From assembly GCA_020443425.1 (NCBI GenBank), contig JAGRIE010000029.1, positions 1 through 48,299 on the forward strand: DNA of 48,299 bases, in the 5' to 3' direction. The notes beneath the pieces are model-generated. The model was not told the origin of the DNA and did not search any database. It was given only the letters and a program-made list of their open reading frames with translations. Every line of letters starts with the position of its first letter. Within the stretch, counting starts at the first letter, position 1. The stretch is from Halioglobus sp. (GTDB lineage: Bacteria; Pseudomonadota; Gammaproteobacteria; Pseudomonadales; Halieaceae). The translations under genes and the position numbers were made by a program. Positions 16,421-23,069 of this stretch are shown here, piece after piece.

Positions 16421-17809
16421 ATGACTGCCAGCCATGCACCCCGACCCGGCGACGCACGGGCCCAGGGCCCGACCGTCGCAGACGCCCTCCAGCAGGACAG
16501 CCGCAGCGTACCCGAGGCTCTGCTTGAGCAGTGCTATGCGTTCCTCGGGGACGAGGACCTGCCCGTCGAGCGCTATATCAGCCGCGAATTCTTCCAGCGG
16601 GAAATCGAGTACCTGTGGCCGAATGCCTGGCAGTGGGCGTGCCGTGAAGAACATGTGCCCGACGCCGGTGACAGCTATGTGTACGACATCGGCCCCTACT
16701 CGGTGCTGATAGCACGCATGGAGGACGGCAGCGTAAAGGCCTTTCTCAACGTCTGCACACACCGGGGCACACGGCTGGTCGATGCCGAGGGCTGCACGTA
16801 TACGCAGGGACTCACCTGTCCTTTCCACGGCTGGTCCTGGCACCTCGACGGCTCCGTGCGCAATATCCCGGGCCAGTGGGATTTCCCCCACACGGTCGGC
16901 GACAGCCATCGGCTGGCAGACGTACGCTGCGAGCGGTGGGGCGGGTTCATCTTCATCAACCTCGACCCCGAGGCGCGGCCACTGGAAGACTATCTCGGGG
17001 TGATGAAAGAGCACTTCCAACAGTTCCCACTGGAGCAGCGGCGCATCCGCGCGCATGTGCAGAAGCTACTACCGGCCAACTGGAAGACCGCGCAGGAGGC
17101 CTTCATGGAGGCCTACCATAATTTCGAGACACACGACTCGCCCCACGGCGCCAACGCCCAGTACGATGTGTTCAGCGAGTATGTCAGCCGCTTTATTCAC
17201 ACTATCGGCAGCTACAGCACCGCCGCGCTGTCGGACTACCCCGGCGATAAATGGCGCAAGCCGCCCATGACCGAGCAGGAGATCCTCGCCGGCCTGTCGA
17301 TGGACGATCGCGAACTGGGTGCCGGTGAAACCGCCAGGCAGGTTGCGGCACAGGCACTGCGCGAGCAGTTCCGGGAACAGCTGGGCGTGGATCTCGATCA
17401 CTGCAGCGACAGCCTGATGCTGGATTCCATCGAGTACCACCTGTTCCCCAATATGTTCTTCTTTCCGGGCATCATGATTCCGATGGTTTACCGGTTCCGG
17501 CCCAACGGCGACGATATCGACAGCTGTATCTTTGATGTGCTGGTACTGGAACCCCTGCCGGAGGGAGCGGACCACCCGGAGCCGCCGGAGCCGACACAAT
17601 TGGGTATCGAGCAGTCCTATACCGAGGCGCCCGAGCTCGGCTGGCTGGCCCCCGTCTACGATGAGGACACGGGCAATCTCGACCTGCTGACCCGGGGGCT
17701 CAAAACCAGCCGCAAGGGCGTCACACTGGGCAACTACCAGGAGGCCCGAATCCGGCGGGTACATCTCACCCTCGAGCAGTTCATGGCGCGAGGCAAGGCA
17801 TTCCGATGA
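16421..17809 (+). CDS. Rieske non-heme iron oxygenase, alpha subunit
   Basis: A 462-residue ring-hydroxylating-dioxygenase-type alpha subunit. The Rieske centre is Cys112/His114 and Cys133/His136 (CTHRG then CPFHGWSW). The mononuclear iron site is in NWKTAQEAFMEAYHNFETH, with His233 and His238. The residue that bridges electron flow between subunits, Asp in naphthalene dioxygenase, is Glu230 here, as in carnitine monooxygenase CntA. The enzyme hydroxylates, demethylates or otherwise oxidises an organic substrate with O2. Electrons probably come through the ferredoxin encoded next, whose ATGA overlap indicates coupling. No reductase gene is nearby. AGGA lies six bases before ATG 16421. The substrate is not predictable. 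Confidence 0.9.
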   Translation: MTASHAPRPGDARAQGPTVADALQQDSRSVPEALLEQCYAFLGDEDLPVERYISREFFQREIEYLWPNAWQWACREEHVPDAGDSYVYDIGPYSVLIARMEDGSVKAFLNVCTHRGTRLVDAEGCTYTQGLTCPFHGWSWHLDGSVRNIPGQWDFPHTVGDSHRLADVRCERWGGFIFINLDPEARPLEDYLGVMKEHFQQFPLEQRRIRAHVQKLLPANWKTAQEAFMEAYHNFETHDSPHGANAQYDVFSEYVSRFIHTIGSYSTAALSDYPGDKWRKPPMTEQEILAGLSMDDRELGAGETARQVAAQALREQFREQLGVDLDHCSDSLMLDSIEYHLFPNMFFFPGIMIPMVYRFRPNGDDIDSCIFDVLVLEPLPEGADHPEPPEPTQLGIEQSYTEAPELGWLAPVYDEDTGNLDLLTRGLKTSRKGVTLGNYQEARIRRVHLTLEQFMARGKAFR

Positions 17810-18123
17810 GCGACAACAGGTTTACACGTGTCGCCAGCGTGGCGGAGATAGCCCGGGGCAAGACCCACTGTATTACCCATGGCGATACCGAGTTGCTGCT
17901 GTGTCACACCCCCGAGGGTTTCTTCGCGGTGGACAACCTCTGCACGCACGCGGCGGCCCGCATGAGCGAGGGAAAGCTGAAGGGCTGCAGGATCCTCTGC
18001 CCGCTGCACGGCGCCGCCTTTGATGTCCGCGACGGCGCTGTGCTCAGCCGCCCGGCACGCGAGCCCCTGCGCAGCTATGCAGTCAAGGTGGAGGGAGACG
18101 ACATCTACATCGCGCTGGCTTAA
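17806..18123 (+). CDS. Rieske-type [2Fe-2S] ferredoxin
   Basis: A 105-residue Rieske ferredoxin. NLCTHAAARM (Cys-x-His) and CPLHGAAFDV (Cys-x2-His), 17 residues apart, bind the cluster. The start overlaps the oxygenase stop in an ATGA arrangement, so the two proteins are made together. Its role is almost certainly to pass electrons from an unseen NAD(P)H-dependent reductase to the Rieske centre of the alpha subunit. The length is normal for BphA3/NirD-like ferredoxins. Confidence 0.9.
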   Translation: MSDNRFTRVASVAEIARGKTHCITHGDTELLLCHTPEGFFAVDNLCTHAAARMSEGKLKGCRILCPLHGAAFDVRDGAVLSRPAREPLRSYAVKVEGDDIYIALA

Positions 18124-18310
18124 GCCGGCGATATATACGCTTTGACCATCTCCCGCCAGCGGCCAGTCGCGGCAGTGTTGCACAACTCTCCCACCCTTCC
18201 AACAGCCGGCCTCACCCATCCGGGCAAACCTCCCCTCACTTCAGGGCGACTCTGCGCTATGATGCACAGCGTAGTCACGCGAGCAATGATTCCTGAAGGA
18301 GATCGACACT

Positions 18311-18559
18311 ATGATGGTCACGGTTGACATCAGTATGTATCCACTGAATGTGGATTTCAGCGGGCGGGTACAGGGCTTTATTGACGAAGTGGCGACACGC
18401 CAGGGGTTGCGGGTGAGCCCGGGCTCGACATCGACGGTCATTATCGGCGAATACCTGCACGTCATGAACACCCTCACTGAACTGCTCGCCTGGAGCCACC
18501 GCGAGCACGGTCAATCCGTATTCGTCACCAAATTCATCCTCGACTACGAGGCCGGGTGA
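18311..18559 (+). CDS. YkoF/MTH1187-like small protein (thiamine-binding fold)
   Basis: An 82-residue protein starting VTVDISMYPL and ending EHGQSVFVTKFILDYEAG, the signature of small proteins with the YkoF/MTH1187 (DUF77-like) ferredoxin-like fold. Some relatives bind thiamine or pyrimidine moieties. AAGGAG lies nine bases before the first of two adjacent ATGs. It follows the ferredoxin after a 187-base gap, so it may have its own promoter. The link to the oxygenase is unknown. It might be a general ligand-binding or chaperone-like protein. Confidence 0.7.
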   Translation: MMVTVDISMYPLNVDFSGRVQGFIDEVATRQGLRVSPGSTSTVIIGEYLHVMNTLTELLAWSHREHGQSVFVTKFILDYEAG

Positions 18560-18635
18560 GCGCGGTCACCAGAGGTAACTGGCGAATGAAAGCGGTCGCA
18601 AAATAAAATGCCTCCGTCCCCATTATTGGTCCCCA

Positions 18636-19049
18636 TTATGGTGATTCAGCGGGTGCGCGGGTGGTGCGAGCGGGGAAAATTTCCGCGGTGAGCTGATAGA
18701 GTGCGGCGTCAAAACTGTGCTCGGGATTGTCGAGGCAGTATTTCTCCAGCCACACCATCAGGGTCTTGCTGTTCTTCCTGCCACCGATATCGTAGGTGTC
18801 AGACGCGAGCCGGTTGATGCCGGTCAGGTAGCCCATGGTGTACAGTGAAAACCCGTACAGGGCACCCCAGTCATCCTCCTTCTTGGCGCTGTTCACCGCG
18901 CGGTTCAGCGCATAGCAGGTTTCGACCTTGCCGAAGGCCCGCACCTTGTACTGCCCGCCCTCATCAGCAGCCCTTGCGACCTGCTGCACGGCACCCGCCA
19001 CCAGCGCCACGGCCACAGCCGCGGCCAACACTGCACGCTTGCTACCCAT
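18636..19049 (-). CDS. Exported Rap1a/Tai-like or HdeA-like small protein
   Basis: A 137-residue protein with a signal peptide (KRAVLAAAVAVALVAGAVQQVARAADE, cleavage after ARA). The mature part has two cysteines (VETCYALN and EKYCLDN), an aromatic GALYGFSLYTMGYLTGINR segment and DNPEHSFDAALYQL. That layout recalls the Rap1a/Tai immunity family and HdeA-like periplasmic proteins. No type VI effector is nearby, so an immunity function is not supported by context. I chose ATG 19049, with GAGG five bases upstream. ATG 19064 is an alternative and gives five more residues. The long open frame further upstream is not protein-like. Confidence 0.65.
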   Translation of the reverse strand: MGSKRAVLAAAVAVALVAGAVQQVARAADEGGQYKVRAFGKVETCYALNRAVNSAKKEDDWGALYGFSLYTMGYLTGINRLASDTYDIGGRKNSKTLMVWLEKYCLDNPEHSFDAALYQLTAEIFPARTTRAPAESP

Positions 19050-19180
19050 AGCCTCCTCTCGCATAACCCCTGTTATCAATTGCCGTCCGCCGGCGGGCGG
19101 CACAGCCACCCCGCACGGCGCTCCACATCGCTTGGCGGACGTGGAAAACGGGGGATATTGACAGCAATCTCTGACGGGCG

Positions 19181-19708
19181 CTAGCGGTTGTGGGCAAGTT
19201 GCGTCTGGAGCTTCTGTTTCATCGGCAACACCCACTGCGCCTTGAGCTGGGGAGACAGCAGGCCGGCGTCCTCGAGGTCATCGCACAGTTTCATCTGGTG
19301 GGCGAGATCAAACATGTCGAACTGGCGACAGATCCGGCCCTCCCCGTCCAGCGCCAGGAAGGAGATCCCCGGCGTTTCGAAATAGCTGCCATCCGCACGC
19401 CTGCCCGGGCCCCGGTTCATCCAGTGGGTGATCAGCTGGTTGTCCGCCCCGATGTACACACCGAGGTAGGGGAAGGTCCAGCCCTCCCAGCCCACGTTCA
19501 TATCGCGGCCGTAATGTGTGGCCTTGATCTCCTCGATGCCATTCGCCGTGACGTCCATCACACCCGCGTACTGGCAGGTATACACGCAGTCCCGGGCGTA
19601 GATCTCATCGACGAAAAACAGCCAGTCATTGCTGCGCGAGGCCTCCTCATGGGCTGCGATCAGTTTGTCGGCTGTGGCACGCAGCACATCGTCACTTAAG
19701 CTGGTCAT
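19181..19708 (-). CDS. SnoaL-like (NTF2-fold) protein 3
   Basis: A 175-residue protein with an NTF2-like layout: LIAAHEEASRSNDWLFFVDEIYARDCVYTCQYAG, then HYGRDMNVGWEGWTFPYLGVYIGADNQLITHWMNRGPG and a C-terminal helical tail. Relatives include SnoaL-type cyclases and isomerase-like proteins. It is more distant from the pair at 15.2-16.3 kb than those are from each other. It follows the SDR and SDR-remnant on the same strand with a 13-base gap from the remnant stop, so it belongs to the SDR transcription unit controlled from 20.7 kb. Confidence 0.75.
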   Translation of the reverse strand: MTSLSDDVLRATADKLIAAHEEASRSNDWLFFVDEIYARDCVYTCQYAGVMDVTANGIEEIKATHYGRDMNVGWEGWTFPYLGVYIGADNQLITHWMNRGPGRRADGSYFETPGISFLALDGEGRICRQFDMFDLAHQMKLCDDLEDAGLLSPQLKAQWVLPMKQKLQTQLAHNR

Positions 19709-19720
19709 CTGTGGTCTCCG

Positions 19721-19798
19721 TTACCCGCGCATGAACTGGCCGCCATCGACATCCAGAATATGCCCGGTGATTACTAGGGTCCTGTTGTAATAATCCAT
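19721..19798 (-). pseudogene. Remnant of an SDR gene (C-terminal end only)
   Basis: Twenty-five codons from ATG 19798 to TAA 19721 encode VITGHILDVDGGQFMRG at the end. This is the classical C-terminus of short-chain dehydrogenases (usual form ITGQVIxVDGG). The rest of the gene is missing: the intact SDR at 19809-20576 stops ten bases upstream. It is most simply the tail of a second SDR left by a deletion. It might be translated as a 25-residue peptide but is not expected to function. Confidence 0.6.
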
Positions 19799-19808
19799 CG
19801 CAGCGCCC

Positions 19809-20576
19809 TCATTGGAGCAGGGTTTTCGGCGTCGGGGTGTTGGGGCGTATTTCGAGCAGGTCCACACCGACACCGGGCGGTTGTGACAGTGCATACAGCA
19901 CCGCGCCGGCAACGTGGTCGACGTCCATGCCGGTGTCGAGGTGGGTGCCCGCCTCTTTCCAGGCCGCCAGCGCGGACGCAAACGCCGCCGGGTCCCAACC
20001 GGCGGCGAAATCTGTCCAGGCACCGCCGGGGCGGATGCAGGTCACACCGATGCCGTCGCCCTGCACTTCCACGCGCAAATCCCGGGTGAAGCGCTCCACA
20101 GCGGCCTTGGTCGAGGCGTAGATCGACAGGTGGCTCATCTCGTCATAATGCCAGGCACTGGCAGAGGAGATAGTGAGAATGCGCGGATTGTCGCCACCGC
20201 GCAGCAGCGGTATCGCCGCCTGCGAACAGAACACTGTGCCCAGGAAATTGGTCTGTACCTGCGCCAGGACCTCGGTCTCGACCAAATGCTCAATGCGATT
20301 CGGTGTCGCCATTCCGGCGTTGTTGACCAGTCCGTCCAGGCGCCCGTAATGACTGTGGATTGCATCGAATGCAGCGACCACCTCAGCCCGCACGCCGACA
20401 TCGGCCGCCACGCCGAACGCGCGCTCCGGCCCGATCTCCGCCACAGCGCGATCGAGCAGCGCCGGGGTGCGGCTGACCAGCCCCACCCGCGCGCCGTTTT
20501 GAACCAGCGTGCTGGCCATCGCGAGCCCAAAGCCCCTGGAGGCACCGGTAACAATATAGACCCTGTCCTGCAGCAT
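19809..20576 (-). CDS. SDR-family oxidoreductase
   Basis: A 255-residue classical SDR: YIVTGASRGFGLAMA nucleotide loop, NNAG, the catalytic Ser in ILTISSASAW, and YASTK with the catalytic Tyr and Lys. It should reduce or oxidise an alcohol/ketone with NAD(P)(H). ATG 20576 overlaps the stop of an aldehyde-dehydrogenase remnant by one base (TGATG), the arrangement expected for coupled genes, so it once sat behind a full ALDH gene. It is divergent from the tandem MarR gene and read from the shared promoter at 20.68-20.75 kb, which makes it a likely MarR target. Confidence 0.88.
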   Translation of the reverse strand: MLQDRVYIVTGASRGFGLAMASTLVQNGARVGLVSRTPALLDRAVAEIGPERAFGVAADVGVRAEVVAAFDAIHSHYGRLDGLVNNAGMATPNRIEHLVETEVLAQVQTNFLGTVFCSQAAIPLLRGGDNPRILTISSASAWHYDEMSHLSIYASTKAAVERFTRDLRVEVQGDGIGVTCIRPGGAWTDFAAGWDPAAFASALAAWKEAGTHLDTGMDVDHVAGAVLYALSQPPGVGVDLLEIRPNTPTPKTLLQ

Positions 20577-20645
20577 CACGGCACTCCGGTGGCGATGGTC
20601 CTGGTTTCGAGGTATTCGGCAAAGCCCCGGCTACCCGATAGACCG
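20576..20645 (-). pseudogene. Remnant of an aldehyde dehydrogenase gene (3' end)
   Basis: The frame ending at TGA 20576 reads GFAEYLETRTIATGVP, the C-terminus of an aldehyde dehydrogenase. The intact ALDH at 6755 ends GFDEYLETKTIAYPV, and the two DNA segments agree in nearly all of about 28 aligned bases around the EYLET codons. Homology fades upstream of about 20645, and the promoter follows within 35 bases, so nearly the whole gene has been deleted. The TGATG junction to the SDR is preserved. Confidence 0.72.
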
Positions 20646-20677
20646 CGGGGCGACGCCCTCAAATTACTAGCCGTCAA

Positions 20678-20746
20678 AGTGTAGCGAGCCGGCGGCTTAA
20701 GTCAATATCAATTGACTAGTAGTCAATTGCAATTTACTATTTTGCC
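20678..20746. promoter_or_regulatory. Bidirectional promoter with MarR-type operator (module B)
   Basis: On the plus strand TTGACT (20712-20717) and TACTAT (20735-20740) are 17 bases apart, placing the start at about ATG 20747 itself, which implies a leaderless mRNA. On the minus strand TTGACT (20705-20700) and TACACT (20683-20678) are 16 bases apart. The two -35 boxes form GTCAA-N6-TTGAC. TTGACTAGTAGTCAA (20712-20726) is a perfect 7+1+7 palindrome over the plus -35 box and spacer. A dimeric MarR protein bound there would block both promoters, so autoregulation by the adjacent tandem MarR is the natural inference. A nearly identical module lies at 9176-9250. Confidence 0.78.
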
Positions 20747-21802
20747 ATGCCGGCATTGAACACAGACACCATCGACACCGATCTCCTCTGGAACCGGTAT
20801 CGCAATAATTTCTCCAGACACATGCTGGGCGTGGCGCGTTATGTGCAGCACAGCGTGATGAATACCCTGCAGGAACAGTGCGGACACCGGGACCTGAGGC
20901 TTAGCTTCTCACCCTATATCCATCTGCTGCGACAGGGTGATATGCGGCTGTCTGAGCTCGCCGACATCCTGGGCATCTCCCGCCAGGCCTGCAACCAGGC
21001 AGTCAAACAGGTGGAAGCCGCCGGCTATATCACGCGCACAGCTGATCCGGATGACGGCCGCGCGAAACAGCTCACGCTGTCGAAAAGCGGCCGAAAACTG
21101 AGTCGCGATGGCGAGCGCATCGTGACCCGACTGGACCAGCACTTCGCCCAGCTCGTCGGTAAACCAGAACTGGCCGATACCGGAAAATCACTGGACAGCT
21201 TAACCCGCCAGCTGTCGCCGCGCACCAATCGCCCCCACAGCCACTCACAACACGCGCAGGTGGGTGCCCTGCTAGCGCGACTGTCCGATTACATCATGCG
21301 TCGCTTAATGGAGTTGAACTACGCCAAAGGGCATACCGGGCTCAAGCTGTCTTTCGCCCAGGTGCTGACAATGATCGGGCCGCAGGGCGGGCGTATCCAG
21401 CAGATGGCAGCCGCACACGACGTCAGCAAACAGGCCATCAGCGCCATCGCCACCGAACTGGAAGCGCTGGGCTATCTGCAGCGACAGGCGGACCCGCTGG
21501 ACGCGCGCCAACTGGTTCTGCAGTTCACACCGCGGGGACAGGCGCTGATTGCCGATTCCGTGGCCAGCGTCGACCAGTTGGAACAGGAGTTTGGCGCCAT
21601 CATTGGCAGCGCGGCACTGAAGCAGATGAAAGATACGCTGTATGCGCTGTACCGCGCGCTGCAGCTTGAACAGGATATTTTCGATCTCAGCGGCACGGTG
21701 GATATCGCACTGCTGGCCCGGCAACTACGCCAGCAACTGGGCACCGACAACAGCCGCGCACTGGCAGAGCTGCTGCTGCAGCCCGCCACTAACCCGAGGT
21801 AG
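20747..21802 (+). CDS. Tandem MarR-domain transcriptional regulator (single-chain dimer)
   Basis: A 351-residue protein holding two complete MarR modules. The first spans about 15-150, with its winged helix at 66-118 (MRLSELADILGISRQACNQA, wing TADPDDGRAKQL). The second spans about 175-310, with its winged helix at 216-268 (RIQQMAAAHDVSKQAISAI, wing QADPLDARQLVL). A His/Ser/Arg linker (159-172) joins them. MarR proteins are normally about 150 residues and work as dimers; this is a covalent one, whose halves have diverged. No ribosome-binding site precedes the ATG, consistent with leaderless translation. The gene leads an operon with the membrane hydroxylase (6-base gap) and the CMD-fold protein. 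The ligand is unknown. Confidence 0.9.
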   Translation: MPALNTDTIDTDLLWNRYRNNFSRHMLGVARYVQHSVMNTLQEQCGHRDLRLSFSPYIHLLRQGDMRLSELADILGISRQACNQAVKQVEAAGYITRTADPDDGRAKQLTLSKSGRKLSRDGERIVTRLDQHFAQLVGKPELADTGKSLDSLTRQLSPRTNRPHSHSQHAQVGALLARLSDYIMRRLMELNYAKGHTGLKLSFAQVLTMIGPQGGRIQQMAAAHDVSKQAISAIATELEALGYLQRQADPLDARQLVLQFTPRGQALIADSVASVDQLEQEFGAIIGSAALKQMKDTLYALYRALQLEQDIFDLSGTVDIALLARQLRQQLGTDNSRALAELLLQPATNPR

Positions 21803-21808
21803 CAAACC

Positions 21809-22537
21809 ATGAATAACGACTGGCTTTCCACTGTGTGGCAACACTACGACATCGTGGCATCCATGCTGGCGCTGGCGTGTATTGTCGGCATCACCGTAGT
21901 GGGGAAGAAGCTGCTGTTCCGCGTACCGGCGCTGGGTGAGATGCGCGCACTCAACAAGCAGAAAGACAAGCCGAAATGGGCGCTGGAGAAATACCCTCCG
22001 GTGGTGCGCGCGACACAGAAAACCGGTATGTACTGCAACCTGGTGTTCTTTCTTTTCCTGCTGCCCTTTTGCATTACGCTCGAGAGCCAGTCGGTATGGA
22101 AGGTATTGCTGGATATTTTTATTATCCTGATGTTCTACGACTTCTTCTATTACCTCGCGCACCGCTTCTGGTTCCACGGCCAGGGGCGCATGCGCAAGAT
22201 TCACGCGGTGCATCACCAGGCGCGCAACCCCACCTATCTGGACGCCCATTATGTACACCCGCTGGAGACCTTCGTCGGCCTGGGTATGTTCCTGATGTCC
22301 ATCGTGCTGTTGTCCGCAGTGCTGGGCCCTTTCCAGATCACCACTATCGTCGTGACCTACCTGATTTTCACCAATATCAACCAGATCAACCATGTGTTTC
22401 TCGACCTGCCCTACTTCCCATACAAAAGCATGAACTGGGTGGTCGCCAAACACCATGTACACCACGAGAACATGCACAAGGGCAATTACGCCACCATTAC
22501 ACTGTTCTATGACAAGCTTTTCGGCACACTGGACTAG
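21809..22537 (+). CDS. Fatty acid hydroxylase/sterol desaturase-family membrane enzyme
   Basis: A 242-residue integral membrane protein with the histidine boxes of the di-iron hydroxylase superfamily: HRFWFH (118-123), HAVHH (132-136), and HHVHHENMH near the C-terminus. Hydrophobic segments lie at about 13-31, 75-92, 99-115, 152-172 and 175-190. Such enzymes hydroxylate or desaturate lipid substrates using O2. It starts six bases after the MarR gene, so it is in the same operon and probably induced when the regulator is released. The electron donor is not encoded here. Whether it acts on sterols, fatty acids or a xenobiotic is not known. Confidence 0.87.
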   Translation: MNNDWLSTVWQHYDIVASMLALACIVGITVVGKKLLFRVPALGEMRALNKQKDKPKWALEKYPPVVRATQKTGMYCNLVFFLFLLPFCITLESQSVWKVLLDIFIILMFYDFFYYLAHRFWFHGQGRMRKIHAVHHQARNPTYLDAHYVHPLETFVGLGMFLMSIVLLSAVLGPFQITTIVVTYLIFTNINQINHVFLDLPYFPYKSMNWVVAKHHVHHENMHKGNYATITLFYDKLFGTLD

Positions 22538-22547
22538 GAGACAGACC

Positions 22548-22928
22548 ATGAACGACAAGGAACGGCGCGCGCTGGGTGAAGCCACAATAAAGGACGTGTA
22601 CGCCGGCGATGTCGTAGTGCCGCCCGAGGGCTACGCCTTCTCCGACATCATGCTCAAACAGCTGTTCGCCGAACTGTGGACGCGCGAGACGCTGTCCATG
22701 CGCGACAAGCGCATCCTGCTGCTCGGGATCATCGCCGAAAAAGGCGAGGCCGCGACGTTTAAAATCCAGATCAGGGCCTCACTCAAACGCGGCGAGATCA
22801 ACGCCGAGGAAGCGCGCGAGCTCCTGCTGTTCATCGCACAGTATGCCGGGTATCCGCGGGCAGCCGCCATGCTGGGCCCCCTCGAGGAGGCCATTGCGGA
22901 GTTTGAAGGGGGTAGCGGTGACCAGTGA
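22548..22928 (+). CDS. Carboxymuconolactone decarboxylase-family protein
   Basis: A 126-residue all-helical protein of the CMD/AhpD superfamily. LFAELWTRETLSMRDKRILLLGIIAEKGEAATFKIQIRASLKRGEI and LLLFIAQYAGYPRAAAMLGPLEEA are typical of the gamma-carboxymuconolactone decarboxylase branch. The redox CxxC of AhpD is absent, so peroxidase activity is unlikely. The AGGAG ten bases upstream and the short gap to the hydroxylase select ATG 22548 over the longer open frame. It is the third gene of the MarR operon and may process a product of the hydroxylase; the substrate is unknown. Confidence 0.85.
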   Translation: MNDKERRALGEATIKDVYAGDVVVPPEGYAFSDIMLKQLFAELWTRETLSMRDKRILLLGIIAEKGEAATFKIQIRASLKRGEINAEEARELLLFIAQYAGYPRAAAMLGPLEEAIAEFEGGSGDQ

Positions 22929-23016
22929 ACCCCTGACCGCACCCCAGTCCTGGATTGACGCCAGCAACGCCATCTGAGCCCGCCAAGCATTTGCGTCGGT
23001 CACGTTTCCATTGGGC

Positions 23017-23047
23017 AAAAAAAACCCCGGAGAGACTATCGCCGGGG
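23017..23047 (-). terminator. Rho-independent terminator of the P450 gene
   Basis: On the minus strand CCCCGG and CCGGGG form a 6-bp GC stem with an 11-base loop, followed by eight T's. It lies 22 bases past the P450 stop and ends the flippase-ligase-P450 run. Confidence 0.85.
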
Positions 23048-23069
23048 CCGTGGGTTCACCTCTCGAGCG

